Source: Novosphingobium lentum NBRC 107847 (GTDB lineage: Bacteria; Pseudomonadota; Alphaproteobacteria; Sphingomonadales; Sphingomonadaceae). From it: 64,000 nt of DNA. The translations under genes were made by a program, and so were the position numbers. The stretch covers positions 1 through 64,000 of the forward strand of contig NZ_BCTW01000006.1 in the NCBI RefSeq assembly GCF_001590965.1, given 5' to 3'. Positions 44,023 to 52,761 of this stretch are shown here, one piece after another. How positions within the stretch are numbered: position 1 is the first letter of the stretch; every line of letters starts with the position of its first letter. The notes below the pieces were generated by a model. The model saw nothing but the letters and a program-made list of their open reading frames with translations, did no database searches and was not told the origin of the DNA.

Positions 44023-44450
44023 CAATCCTCGGGCGACCAGGCCTGGTAATCGCCGGTGGCGGCCGCGCGCTTGCCGCCGCGTTCCAGCGCGCCCTGCGGG
44101 CGATAGGCGGCTGCGGTGCCGGTGGCGTTGGGGGTGTAGTCCACTTCCCAGATCCGCGCGGGCGGCAGGTTGCTGTCGGGCACGCCGGGATTGTCCTCGT
44201 CGGCAAAACTGCCGTGGAGCCAGCCGTGCCATTCCGCCGGCACCCGGCTGGCGTCGTTGGCGCCGTTGTAGATCACCCAGCGGCGCTCGCGCCCGGCGAA
44301 CGGGCTGCCCGCCGCCTGCCGCTTTTTCGCACGATAATACGTGTTGCCTTGCGCGTCGGTGCCGACCTTTTCGCCCGACATCGCGCTGCCCAGCAGCGTG
44401 CCGATCGTCGCGCCATCCCACCAGGTGAAGATCTTGCCCAGGAAGCTCAT
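44022..44450 (-). CDS. NADH:ubiquinone oxidoreductase NDUFA12-like subunit
   Basis: A 142-aa supernumerary complex I subunit (17.2-kDa/B17.2 family), shared by alphaproteobacteria and mitochondria. The conserved core is GTDAQGNTYYRAKK, RRWVIYNGANDASRVPAEWHGWLHG and the C-terminal YTPNATGTAAAYRPQGAL. It is not part of the nuo cluster, which is usual. It is coupled to the DUF2155 gene by a 1-bp overlap. Confidence 0.95.
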   Translation of the reverse strand: MSFLGKIFTWWDGATIGTLLGSAMSGEKVGTDAQGNTYYRAKKRQAAGSPFAGRERRWVIYNGANDASRVPAEWHGWLHGSFADEDNPGVPDSNLPPARIWEVDYTPNATGTAAAYRPQGALERGGKRAAATGDYQAWSPED

Positions 44451-44589
44451 CGGATCGCCTTGTTAGATCGTGCCCCGGTCGTCGCGCGGGTTCTTCGTGA
44501 CCGGGCGCTTAGCGCCAGTGGCGGGGTCGGGGCAAGCACAGATGGCGCGCCGGCGCACGGTGCCGGCAAGGCGGCGCGCATCGCAACGC

Positions 44590-45081
44590 TCACCAGTCGA
44601 CCCGGTCGCCCGCCTTGATGCCCAGTTGCGCCGCGCGCCCGCCGTTGAGTTCGAGCACACCCATCACCTCACCCGCCGAAGGAATCGGCGCGAGCGAATA
44701 CGGCACGGCATTGGCGGCGATGTTGGCGATGCGATGGTCGGGCGCGATGAACACGATGTCGAGCGGGATCACCGTGTTCTTCATCCAGAACGCAGCGTCG
44801 CGCGGCGGGCTCATCGGAAAAATCATGCCTTCGTCCGCGCCCATTTCGGTGCGGAACATCAGGCCGCGCGCCTGTTCAGGCTCGGTCCGCGCCACTTCCA
44901 CGCGGAACGCGTGGGGCTTGCCAGCGGGCGCGATCGTCAGCGGGATGACCGGCAGGCCCGAGACTGGATGGGTCGTGGGCGCAGCGCTTTGCGTCGCTTT
45001 CTGCCCGGCATCGGCGGCCATCGGCGAACACGCCGCCACCGCGCCGAGGACCGCGAGCGTGAACGTCCGGGCTTTATTCAT
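44590..45081 (-). CDS. DUF192 family exported protein
   Basis: A 163-aa protein with a signal peptide or lipobox-like start (AVLGAVAACSPMAADA) and the DUF192 domain (about 55-160: ARGLMFRTEMGADEGMIFPM, FWMKNTVIPLDIVFI). Function is unknown. The start at 45081 is preferred over 45087, since AGGAAGG sits 8 bp before it within the recX 3' end. The 8-bp overlap with recX suggests coupled expression. Confidence 0.88.
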   Translation of the reverse strand: MNKARTFTLAVLGAVAACSPMAADAGQKATQSAAPTTHPVSGLPVIPLTIAPAGKPHAFRVEVARTEPEQARGLMFRTEMGADEGMIFPMSPPRDAAFWMKNTVIPLDIVFIAPDHRIANIAANAVPYSLAPIPSAGEVMGVLELNGGRAAQLGIKAGDRVDW

Positions 45082-45688
45082 CGGCATCGCCTTCCTGCGC
45101 TTCACCGGCCCAAAGTTCGGCCGCCTCGATGCTGGCTGCATCGACCAGTTTGCGCGCGGATTCAAGCGGGTGTCCCGCGCGCAGCATCGCCATGACCTGT
45201 TTCTGCCGCTGCGCCGGATCGGGCAATTCGGCGCCACGCGATCCGCCGGTAAACGGGCCGCGGGCAAACGGGCCGAACCCGCGCTTGCGCGCCATATGCA
45301 GCGCCGCGCTGCGTCGTTCGGCGGCATCGCCGGTGGCGCCCGCACGGTCCGGTTCGGCGATCCCCGCCGCGCCCAGCGCCTGCGCGATCCGCCGCTCGCC
45401 ATAGCCGCGCCGCAGCAGGCCGCCACCTTTGGCGCGGGCATAGACGGCATCGTCGACATAGCCCGCCGCGACCATCCGCTCCACGATCGCCGCGATGTCC
45501 GGCGGGGCGCTGCCATCGTCCCGCCCTTCCCAGCCCCGCTCGCGCAGCTTGCGCTTGAGGTAGTCCGCCAGCTTGCCGGAACTGGTGGCGAACCGTGCGA
45601 CATAGGCCAGCGCCAGCTCGTTCAGCCGCGCACCGTCGATCGGTCGGGGAACGCGCCGGGCGCGGTCAGTGGGGCGGCTTTCGTCCAT
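45074..45688 (-). CDS. recX: RecX-family regulatory protein
   Basis: A 204-aa protein of the RecX family, which modulates RecA filaments. The helical repeats are recognisable (LALAYVARFATSSGKLADYLKRKL, then IVERMVAAGYVDDAVYARAK, GYGERRIAQALGAAGI). It is not next to recA here, which is common in sphingomonads. The C-terminal part is basic, then acidic at the end. It lies divergent to the fatty acyl-AMP ligase gene (136-bp gap). Confidence 0.88.
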   Translation of the reverse strand: MDESRPTDRARRVPRPIDGARLNELALAYVARFATSSGKLADYLKRKLRERGWEGRDDGSAPPDIAAIVERMVAAGYVDDAVYARAKGGGLLRRGYGERRIAQALGAAGIAEPDRAGATGDAAERRSAALHMARKRGFGPFARGPFTGGSRGAELPDPAQRQKQVMAMLRAGHPLESARKLVDAASIEAAELWAGEAQEGDADE

Positions 45689-45824
45689 CGCGCCACATTC
45701 GTGCCACAGTCGCGCGCAAATGAGAACGTACGGACCCGCATCTGCAAATAGGTGCGCAAGTCATCGGCCATTCAACCGCCCGCGCGCACGTTGCGGGTCG
45801 GCAAGGAAAGACCACGGTAATCGC

Positions 45825-47594
45825 ATGACCGCAACCGCCGCCATCCTCGAAGACGCCCAGACCGCGCCTGCCGCGCCCGTGGCCACGCCCAACGATGACA
45901 CGCTGCCGCGCCGTTATTCCGATTTCGCGACATTCGGCGATGCGCTCGATTATGCTGCGAGCGGGGCCAAGGGCTTCAACTTCCACGATCCGCGCGGCGG
46001 ATTGACCCACCCTTACCCATTCGCCGAACTGCGCGTGGATGCGCTGGTGATGGCGCGCCGCCTGATCGGTCGCGGGATCGTGCCGGGCAGCCGCATTGCC
46101 CTGATTGCCGAGACCGGGCCCGAATTCGCCGCGCTGTTTTGCGGCGCGATCTATGCCGGTGCGTGGCCCGTGCCGCTGCCGCTGCCGACCAGCTTCGGCG
46201 GCAAGGACAACTACATCGATCAGCTGGCAGTGCAGCTGGGCAGCTCTGATCCCGCCATACTGTTCTATCCCGCCGAAATCGCCGACATGGCGACCGCCGC
46301 TGCCGCACGACACGGTTGCGAAGCGCAATCGTGGCAGGATTTCGCGCAAGAGCCCGCCCCGCAGGTCATGTTGCCCGACGCCGATCCCGACGCGATCTGC
46401 TATTTGCAGTATTCCAGCGGATCGACCCGCTTTCCGCATGGCGTCGCGGTGACCCACCGCGCGCTGCTCGCCAACCTGGCCGGCCACGCGCACGGCATGA
46501 AGATCGACACCGGCGATCGCTGCATCAGCTGGCTGCCGTGGTATCACGACATGGGGCTGGTCGGCTGCTTCCTCTCGCCGATCGCCAACCAGGTTTCGGT
46601 CGATTACCTCAAGACCGAGGATTTCGCCCGCCGTCCGCTGGCATGGCTCGACATGATCAGCCGCAACCCGGGCACCACGCTCAGCTATTCGCCCACGTTC
46701 GGCTATGACATCTGCTCGCGCCGCATTTCCAGCCAGAGCCACGTGGGCGACCGGTTCGACCTGTCGCGCTGGCGCGTGGCGGGCAACGGCGCCGACATGA
46801 TCCGCCCCGACGTGATGCAGGCGTTCGTCAACGCGTTCGCCGATGCCGGGTTCAAGGCGTCCGCCTTCCTGCCCAGCTACGGCCTGGCCGAAGCGACGCT
46901 GGCGGTCACGATCATGCCGCCGGGTGAAGGCATCCGCGTCGAACTGGTCGAGGAAGAACGCCTGTCGGGCAGCCCCCGCGACCTGTCGCGCCCCGCGCGC
47001 TACCGCGCCATCGTCAACTGCGGCGTCGCGGTGCGCGGCATGGAACTGGAAGTGCGCGGCGAAAGCGGCCACGCCTTGTCCGACCACCACATCGGCAAAG
47101 TGTGGTGTCGCGGCTCCAGCGTGATGCACAGCTATTTCCGCGATCCCGAATCGACCGCCGCCGCGCTGGTCGATGGCTGGCTCGATACCGGTGACATGGG
47201 TTACCTCGTCGATGGCTACCTGTTCATCGTCGGGCGCGCCAAGGACATGATCATCATCAACGGCAAGAACCACTGGCCCCAGGACATCGAATGGGCGGTG
47301 GAACAGCTGCCCGGCTTCCACCAGGGCGACATCGCCGCGTTTGCCGTCGAAACCGAAACCGGCGAGGAATCCGCCGCCGTGCTGGTCCACTGCCGCGTGT
47401 CCGACCCGGAAGAACGCGTGCGCCTGCGCGAGCAGATTCGCGAGAAGGTCCGCTCGATCACCGGCATGAACTGCGTGGTCGAACTGGTGCCGCCGCGCAC
47501 CCTGCCGCGCACCAGCTCGGGCAAGTTGAGCCGCGCCAAGGCCCGCACGCTGTATCTCTCCGGCGCGATCGAGCCTTACCGCCTCGCGGCCTGA
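45825..47594 (+). CDS. Fatty acyl-AMP ligase (FAAL)
   Basis: A 589-aa adenylating enzyme that activates a fatty acid as acyl-AMP, usually for transfer to an acyl carrier protein. The AMP-binding loop is YLQYSSGSTRFPHGVAVTH (about 198-216), followed by FLPSYGLAEATLAVT and GWLDTGDMGYLVDGYLFIVGRAKD. The C-terminal catalytic Lys motif is RTSSGKLSRAKAR. A second hypothetical gene follows 124 bp later. In sphingomonads FAALs are suggested to feed sphingolipid or polyketide pathways, but no such genes are adjacent here. Confidence 0.92.
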   Translation: MTATAAILEDAQTAPAAPVATPNDDTLPRRYSDFATFGDALDYAASGAKGFNFHDPRGGLTHPYPFAELRVDALVMARRLIGRGIVPGSRIALIAETGPEFAALFCGAIYAGAWPVPLPLPTSFGGKDNYIDQLAVQLGSSDPAILFYPAEIADMATAAAARHGCEAQSWQDFAQEPAPQVMLPDADPDAICYLQYSSGSTRFPHGVAVTHRALLANLAGHAHGMKIDTGDRCISWLPWYHDMGLVGCFLSPIANQVSVDYLKTEDFARRPLAWLDMISRNPGTTLSYSPTFGYDICSRRISSQSHVGDRFDLSRWRVAGNGADMIRPDVMQAFVNAFADAGFKASAFLPSYGLAEATLAVTIMPPGEGIRVELVEEERLSGSPRDLSRPARYRAIVNCGVAVRGMELEVRGESGHALSDHHIGKVWCRGSSVMHSYFRDPESTAAALVDGWLDTGDMGYLVDGYLFIVGRAKDMIIINGKNHWPQDIEWAVEQLPGFHQGDIAAFAVETETGEESAAVLVHCRVSDPEERVRLREQIREKVRSITGMNCVVELVPPRTLPRTSSGKLSRAKARTLYLSGAIEPYRLAA

Positions 47595-47718
47595 GCCGGC
47601 CGGCCTGCAGGCGTCTCGGAGCGGGTCGCCCCAGCGGGCAAAGCACACGCACTCTTGACGGACGCGCGATAAAAGCATTTCTTCGGCCCAAACAGAAATG
47701 GTGGGCGGAGGAGAAATC

Positions 47719-48015
47719 ATGATTGCGGACACGCTGGAGCGCACGAAGACGCCCGCGAAGTCGAACAGCGAGGATTACGGCGTGCTGGTCGGCTGGACGC
47801 ACACCCCGTTCACCAAGGGCATCGACTTGTGCGTGCAGAGCACTGCCAAGTCTTCGCTGCGCGACCACGGGGTCGATTCGCGCCACTTCCTGATGACGCG
47901 CAACCAGGCGCTGATCCTGGCCAAGTACCTGCTCGACGTGACCGGGCAGACCCTGCCCGAACCGCCGCGCGCCGGGCGCCTGCGCACGCTGGGACGCCGC
48001 CTGCTGGGCGGTTGA
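47719..48015 (+). CDS. Hypothetical protein after FAAL
   Basis: A 98-aa soluble protein with an excellent ribosome site (GGAGGAG, 5 bp before ATG). The sequence has DYGVLVGWTHTPFTKGIDLC, HGVDSRHFLMTRNQALILAK and a basic tail (RLRTLGRRLLGG). No family was recognised. It lies downstream of the FAAL gene in the same direction and convergent with the SDR gene. Confidence 0.7.
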   Translation: MIADTLERTKTPAKSNSEDYGVLVGWTHTPFTKGIDLCVQSTAKSSLRDHGVDSRHFLMTRNQALILAKYLLDVTGQTLPEPPRAGRLRTLGRRLLGG

Positions 48016-48030
48016 GCCGAACGGGGTCGA

Positions 48031-48762
48031 TCAGAACGGGATCGCCGCGCCATCCCACGCAAACAGCCCGCCGCTGTCTGCGGGTTGCAACCCGTCGATC
48101 ACCTGCAGCAAATGCCCCGCCGCATCGGCCGGGCCGAACAACCGCTCTGCCGAAACGCCTTTCTGGAACGGCCGCGACAGCCCGCTGTCGACCGTGCCGG
48201 GATGGAGGCTCACCGCGATCGCCTGCCGGTTCGTGCGCGCCAGTTCGATCGCGAAGTTGCGCACCAGCATGTTGAGCGCGGCCTTCGACGCGCGATAGGC
48301 GTGCCATCCGCCCAGCCGGTTGTCGCCGATCGACCCGACCCGCGCGGACAGCGCCGCGAACACCGCGCGGCGATCCCGTGGCAACAGCGGCAGCACATGC
48401 CTGGCGATCATCGCCGGCCCGATCGCGTTGACGGCGTACAATTCCGCCAGCGCGCCCGCTTCGAGCGCGCGCCAGGATTTCTCCGGCCCGCCGCCGTCGG
48501 CGCGGTGGAGGATGCCGGTGGCGACGATCGCGAGGTCGATCGGTCCGCTCGCGCCCATCCGCGCTGCTGCCGCCGCGATGCTGGCCTCGTCGGCCAGGTC
48601 GAACGCGAGCGGCACCGCCTTGACGTGGACCGGCACGTCACCGCTGCGGCTGGCGGCGTAGACTTCGGCCACGTCATCGCGATTGCACAGCGCGCTTGCC
48701 AGCGCCGCGCCGATCCCGCCCGACGCGCCGAACACCGCGCAGCGCAACGGCGCGTCAGCCAA
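48031..48762 (-). CDS. Short-chain dehydrogenase/reductase (CsgA-like)
   Basis: A 243-aa SDR oxidoreductase. The NAD(P)-binding motif is GASGGIGAALA (about 12-22), the active-site Ser lies in ALSARVGSIGDN and the catalytic YxxxK is YRASK (about 158-162). This subtype resembles CsgA/C-factor proteins. Substrate unknown. It overlaps the MAPEG gene 3' end by 8 bp, so the two are probably co-expressed. Confidence 0.9.
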   Translation of the reverse strand: MADAPLRCAVFGASGGIGAALASALCNRDDVAEVYAASRSGDVPVHVKAVPLAFDLADEASIAAAAARMGASGPIDLAIVATGILHRADGGGPEKSWRALEAGALAELYAVNAIGPAMIARHVLPLLPRDRRAVFAALSARVGSIGDNRLGGWHAYRASKAALNMLVRNFAIELARTNRQAIAVSLHPGTVDSGLSRPFQKGVSAERLFGPADAAGHLLQVIDGLQPADSGGLFAWDGAAIPF

Positions 48763-49150
48763 GGAGCAGCGGCTTCAGCACCATCACCAGCCCGACCACG
48801 CTGGCCAGATACACCAGCGTCCGCACCTTGGGCACGCCGGCCCAGTACAGCGGCAGATAGACTGCCCGCGCGCCCAGCCAGATCCACCCGCCCAGCGCCG
48901 TGCCCGCGCTGGACTTGCCCGCCACCACCACACCCAGCAGCGCAATGATCGCGATCGGCAGTGTTTCGAGAAAGTTGTCACGCGCGCGTTCCAGCCGGCC
49001 GGCCACCGGGTTCAGTGGCGGCATCGTCTCGTCGCGCGCGCCCATGTTCCAGTCCGACCCGTACTGTATGGTCTTGACCCCCACGGCGGTGAAGATGTGC
49101 ACGAACAGCAGCACGGCGGCCCAGGCGAGGATGGTCAGTTCTACAGGCAT
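48755..49150 (-). CDS. MAPEG-family membrane protein
   Basis: A 131-aa inner membrane protein of the MAPEG (glutathione S-transferase/eicosanoid) fold, with four helices. The signature RLERARDNFLETLPIAII (about 52-69) is present. Bacterial members can have glutathione transferase-like activity, though many are uncharacterised. It is first in a two-gene minus operon with the SDR. Upstream are three 12-bp tandem repeats. Confidence 0.9.
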   Translation of the reverse strand: MPVELTILAWAAVLLFVHIFTAVGVKTIQYGSDWNMGARDETMPPLNPVAGRLERARDNFLETLPIAIIALLGVVVAGKSSAGTALGGWIWLGARAVYLPLYWAGVPKVRTLVYLASVVGLVMVLKPLLLG

Positions 49151-49203
49151 GATGCGTTTCCCCCGTTATGATTGTGTCCAGTCTGCAGGCACGCGGGCCC
49201 ACT

Positions 49204-49239
49204 GTCGAGAGCGGTGTCGAGAGCAGTGTCGAGCGCGGT
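49204..49239. repeat. Three tandem 12-bp repeats
   Basis: GTCGAGAGCGGT, GTCGAGAGCAGT and GTCGAGCGCGGT run head to tail, in the divergent gap between the MAPEG gene and telA. They could be a regulator-binding array or a replication-slippage tract. Confidence 0.7.
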
Positions 49240-49372
49240 CTGCGCGTCGGTCACGCGCATCCATCCCGGCAGCACCACTTGCCGGGCGTGTCTTACATCC
49301 CTAATACAGCTTGCCACGACACGCGCGGCACACCACATAGCGCGTCAGGATATGCGAAGGACGCAAGGGACC

Positions 49373-50581
49373 ATGGCCACCACCCCCGAAACCGCGACCG
49401 GCTTCAAGCTGGAGCTGACCCCGCCCGATCCGGTGCCCGTGGTGGCGCCGTCGCAGGCTGCCGGGCTGGTGCCGGTCAGCGACGACAACCGCTCCAAGCT
49501 GGAAGCCAAGGCCGATGCTTTCGTCGCCGACCTGATCGCGCAGGACGCCGCCAGCCCCGAATTCGGCAAGCGCGTGGACCAGTTGACCGCGATGGGGCGC
49601 AAGGAAATCGCCGCCGCATCAGCCATGTCGAACCGTTTCCTCGATCGCCCGATCCGCTCGATGGACAAGGACAGCGGCGTCGGCGCCAACCTGGCCGAAC
49701 TGCGCCGCACGGTGGAAGAGCTCGATCCGGGCCGGCAGGGCAACCTGTCCTCCACCCGCAAGTTCCTCGGCATCCTGCCGTTCGGCAACAAGATGAAGCG
49801 CTACTTCGACGGCTACACCTCGGCGCAAGGGCACATCCAGGCGATCCTCGCGCGGCTGTCGTCGGGCAAGGACGAACTGCTGATGGACAACGCCGCGATC
49901 GACGTCGAGCGCGGCAAGCTGTGGGAGGCGATGGGCAAGCTGGAGCAGATGATCCTGATCTCGCGCACGTTGGACCAGAAGCTGGAAGATGCCGCGCTCG
50001 ATCTCGATCACAGCGATCCGGGCAAGGCCAAGGCGGTGCGCGAGAGCGCGCTGTTCTACACCCGCCAGCGCACGCAGGACCTGCTCACCCAGATGGCGGT
50101 GACGGTGCAGGGCTATCTCGCGCTCGACCTGGTCAAGAAGAACAACGTCGAACTGGTCAAGGGCGTCGATCGCGCCAGCACCACCACCGTCGGCGCGCTG
50201 CGCACGGCGGTGACCGTGGCACAGGCGATGACCAACCAGCGGCTGGTGCTGCAGCAGATCACCGCGCTGAACACCACCACCGCAGGCCTGATCGATTCGA
50301 CCGGCAAACTGCTGCGCGAACAGACCGGCAAGATCCACGAACAGGCCGCCGCCAGCACCATCCCCTTGGAAACGCTGCAGCGCGCGTTCCAGAACATCTA
50401 CGACACGATGGACAACATCGACACGTTCAAGCTGAAGGCGCTGGATGCGATGAAGCAGACGGTCGAGACGCTGTCGGGCGAAGTCGAGAAATCGCGCGGT
50501 TACATCGCGCGCGCCGAAGGTGCCGCGCAAGCCAAGCTGACCGGCGGTGAAGCGCCGTCGATCCTGAGCCTGGAGGGCTGA
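49373..50581 (+). CDS. telA: Toxic anion resistance (TelA) family protein
   Basis: A 402-aa cytoplasmic, largely alpha-helical protein of the TelA/KlaA family, named for tellurite resistance; the mechanism is not established. Family segments are ELRRTVEELDPGRQGNLSST and FLGILPFGNKMKRYFDGYTS, then ARLSSGKDELLMDNAAID and QRLVLQQITALNTTTAGLID. The start at 49373 has AAGGGA upstream. The stop overlaps the XpaC-like start (TGATG). TelA and XpaC-like partners usually sit together, as here. Confidence 0.93.
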   Translation: MATTPETATGFKLELTPPDPVPVVAPSQAAGLVPVSDDNRSKLEAKADAFVADLIAQDAASPEFGKRVDQLTAMGRKEIAAASAMSNRFLDRPIRSMDKDSGVGANLAELRRTVEELDPGRQGNLSSTRKFLGILPFGNKMKRYFDGYTSAQGHIQAILARLSSGKDELLMDNAAIDVERGKLWEAMGKLEQMILISRTLDQKLEDAALDLDHSDPGKAKAVRESALFYTRQRTQDLLTQMAVTVQGYLALDLVKKNNVELVKGVDRASTTTVGALRTAVTVAQAMTNQRLVLQQITALNTTTAGLIDSTGKLLREQTGKIHEQAAASTIPLETLQRAFQNIYDTMDNIDTFKLKALDAMKQTVETLSGEVEKSRGYIARAEGAAQAKLTGGEAPSILSLEG

Positions 50582-51324
50582 TGCCGAGCCCCGCTCACGA
50601 CAGCAGCCGTACGCTGGCCGAAGCGCGCCAGACGCTGGCGCGCCAGCAGGCGGGCGGGCGCCGCTCGATCGGCCAGCGGTCGGCCGATCTGAAGCGCCAG
50701 CATTATGCGGGCAAGCTGGCGCGGCTGGCCATGGCGATCGGTGCGATCGTGCTGGCCACGATGGTGGCGGGGATGGTGATCAACGGCATCGGCCTGACCG
50801 GGCTGTTCGTGGCAGTGCTGGCAGTGATCGCCGCCAGCTTCGTGTTCGGGCGCTATCCCCGGATGAAAGTGCCCGATCTCGCCACGCTGAACACCGGCGA
50901 CGTGCGGCAGATGGTCGGCCGCACCGAACTGTGGCTGGAGGCGCAGCGCCCCGCGCTGCCCGCCCCTGCGGTCCAGCTGGTCGACCAGATCGGGGTGCAG
51001 CTCGATGCGCTGGGGCTGCAGTTGCAGGGCATCGACCAGGCCCAGCCCGCCGCGCAGGAAGTGCGCAAGCTGGTGGGCGAACACCTGCCCGGCATGGTCG
51101 CCAGCTATCGCCGCATCCCGGCGCACTTGCGCTCCGAACAGCGCGAGGGGCGCAGCGCCGATCAGCAGCTAGCCGACGGCCTGGGCAAGATCAGCCGCGA
51201 GATCGACGACGTGACGCGCCAGCTGGCGGCGGGCGATCTCGATGCGCTGGCGATCCAGGGTCGCTTTCTCGACTACAAGTACGGCGGCGCGATCGAAGGG
51301 CCGCCCGCCGCAGGAGCCGGCTGA
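50581..51324 (+). CDS. XpaC-like membrane protein
   Basis: A 247-aa inner membrane protein with two adjacent helices (about 45-90: LARLAMAIGAIVLATMVAGM, then GLTGLFVAVLAVIAASFVFG), and a long helical C-terminal domain rich in Gln/Leu/Arg. This is the architecture of XpaC-type partners of TelA (5-bromo-4-chloroindolyl phosphate hydrolysis family). It overlaps telA and the next gene by 1 and 1 bases (TGATG at both ends), so the three genes are one translational unit. Confidence 0.75.
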   Translation: MPSPAHDSSRTLAEARQTLARQQAGGRRSIGQRSADLKRQHYAGKLARLAMAIGAIVLATMVAGMVINGIGLTGLFVAVLAVIAASFVFGRYPRMKVPDLATLNTGDVRQMVGRTELWLEAQRPALPAPAVQLVDQIGVQLDALGLQLQGIDQAQPAAQEVRKLVGEHLPGMVASYRRIPAHLRSEQREGRSADQQLADGLGKISREIDDVTRQLAAGDLDALAIQGRFLDYKYGGAIEGPPAAGAG

Positions 51325-51623
51325 TGCGCATCGCGATCCCCCAATCGCTGCCGCGCGAGGAAGTGCGCCGCCGCCTGAAAGCACGCAGCGGCGAGATCGT
51401 CGATTTCCTTCCCGGTGGCGGGCTCGCCAATGTCGAGAACGACTGGATCGACGAGGACCACATGACACTGGGCATCACCGCGATGGGCCAGTTCGTCGGC
51501 GCCGAAGTCGCTGTCGAGGAGCACCAGATGGTGGTCACCGTCGACCTACCGCCGCAACTGGGCTTCGTCGGCAAGATGATCGAGGGCGGAATCCGCGACA
51601 AGGGCACGAAGTTGTTGAAGTGA
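51324..51623 (+). CDS. Polyhydroxyalkanoic acid system-type protein
   Basis: A 99-aa protein with features of the PHA granule-associated/PHA_gran_rgn family: MRIAIPQSLPREEVRRRLKA at the start, DDHMTLGITAMG-like core (with DEDHMTLGITAMGQFVGAEV), VTVDLPPQLGFVGKMIEGGI near the end. Members occur without PHA genes too. It is the third gene of the TelA operon, linked by a 1-bp overlap. Its role with TelA/XpaC is unknown. Confidence 0.75.
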   Translation: MRIAIPQSLPREEVRRRLKARSGEIVDFLPGGGLANVENDWIDEDHMTLGITAMGQFVGAEVAVEEHQMVVTVDLPPQLGFVGKMIEGGIRDKGTKLLK

Positions 51624-51638
51624 ATAATTTGATCACGA

Positions 51639-52238
51639 TCATTGAACAGAATTCTTAGATGTTGTCTGCCAAGCAACGATCAACATAACAAATAAAATAA
51701 GATCAAATCCGATCATCAATTTGATGTTTATGGGATCGTACATCATCGCAAATCTGTGCTCTTTGTGATATGCGACCACTTTGATCAATCGGTTTACTGA
51801 CTCCCTTCTATCTGCGTAATTCATGTACACGATATTTCCGGCTTCCGATCGAACATCCATCAACAAATCGTATTTTGGCCAGAATTCGACTCTGATCCGA
51901 TCCTTTTGGGAAATTTTATCTGAAAGGCAATCGAACGTGCCTCCTCTGCGCGGCGGCCAGCTGCAGATTAGATTGAGCGGCCCCCCATTGGCGTCAAATG
52001 AGTAAGTCCCGCGATACCGATCGGTCAATTTTCCGACGAAGCCACTCAACTCTTTTTCTTCGGGAACTCGACCGACCACTCCGTCAACTGGAAAAATGCA
52101 CCCCCCTAAAAAAACTAGCGGTCCGAAAATAGTGATAGCAAAAAGTAGCAGCAAGGCTTTGCGAAAGCCTATCGCTTCTAACCCGAAAAACCGCCGCGAA
52201 TAATAAGCCGGATTCTTCTTTTCTGTATACCGGACCAT
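51639..52238 (-). CDS. AT-rich orphan membrane protein
   Basis: A 199-aa protein with an N-terminal helix (about 28-48: ALLLLFAITIFGPLVFLGGC) and a C-terminal helix (MIGFDLILFVMLIVAW), with a periplasmic-type domain between them containing two Cys (LICSWPPRR, FDCLSDK). Codon use is far richer in A/T than neighbours, with many Ile, Lys, Asn and Tyr codons, which suggests recent horizontal acquisition. No family was recognised. The stop lies 15 bp from the convergent PHA-type gene. Confidence 0.65.
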   Translation of the reverse strand: MVRYTEKKNPAYYSRRFFGLEAIGFRKALLLLFAITIFGPLVFLGGCIFPVDGVVGRVPEEKELSGFVGKLTDRYRGTYSFDANGGPLNLICSWPPRRGGTFDCLSDKISQKDRIRVEFWPKYDLLMDVRSEAGNIVYMNYADRRESVNRLIKVVAYHKEHRFAMMYDPINIKLMIGFDLILFVMLIVAWQTTSKNSVQ

Positions 52239-52341
52239 TCCGCCCCCGAATGCAATGCTTCGTCTTGCTACCGGACCCGTTGCTTCGGCGCAATAGTTTG
52301 CGCGGAAACCATCGCCAACGGCCAGATTAAACCGATTTCGT

Positions 52342-52475
52342 CATCCCGAACTTGTTTCAGGATCCATTCCTCCGCCCGTATCGCGAATGGTTCAATGGGC
52401 TTTTCGGCGCGGTTTCCAGCAATTCTGCCAATGTCGGTCAAGCTGCCCGATGGATCCTGAAACGAGTTCTGGATG
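52342..52475. repeat. Long-arm inverted repeat (REPIN/MITE-like)
   Basis: Two 26-bp arms (52342-52367 and 52450-52475) are inverted copies with two mismatches, sharing the GTTTCAGGATCCAT end, and lie about 82 bp apart. The element is in the 523-bp gap (52239-52761) between the orphan membrane gene and heme oxygenase. I see no gene in that gap. It resembles a REPIN or small non-autonomous element. Confidence 0.7.
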
Positions 52476-52761
52476 ACGATAAAAGGACAGGTTTGTTCAT
52501 AGGCGACAGCCCCTACCCTCCGCCCAGCCTCTGCGTGCACTCCGAAACGAGGCGGCAAAACTCGCAGGACGCCACCATCGCTGAAATTGCCCCGTTTCGG
52601 GGAACCATAGACGCCCGCCGACATTGGAGTTCTAGGCGGGATCGTTTTTCCGGTTTCGCACTGAATCGGGTGGGATTTCGAATGATGCACGGTGCCTCGC
52701 TCGCCGGATCGATCCACCACCATCTGCCGCACCGATCACCCGGGGAAGTTGCTTGACGCGA

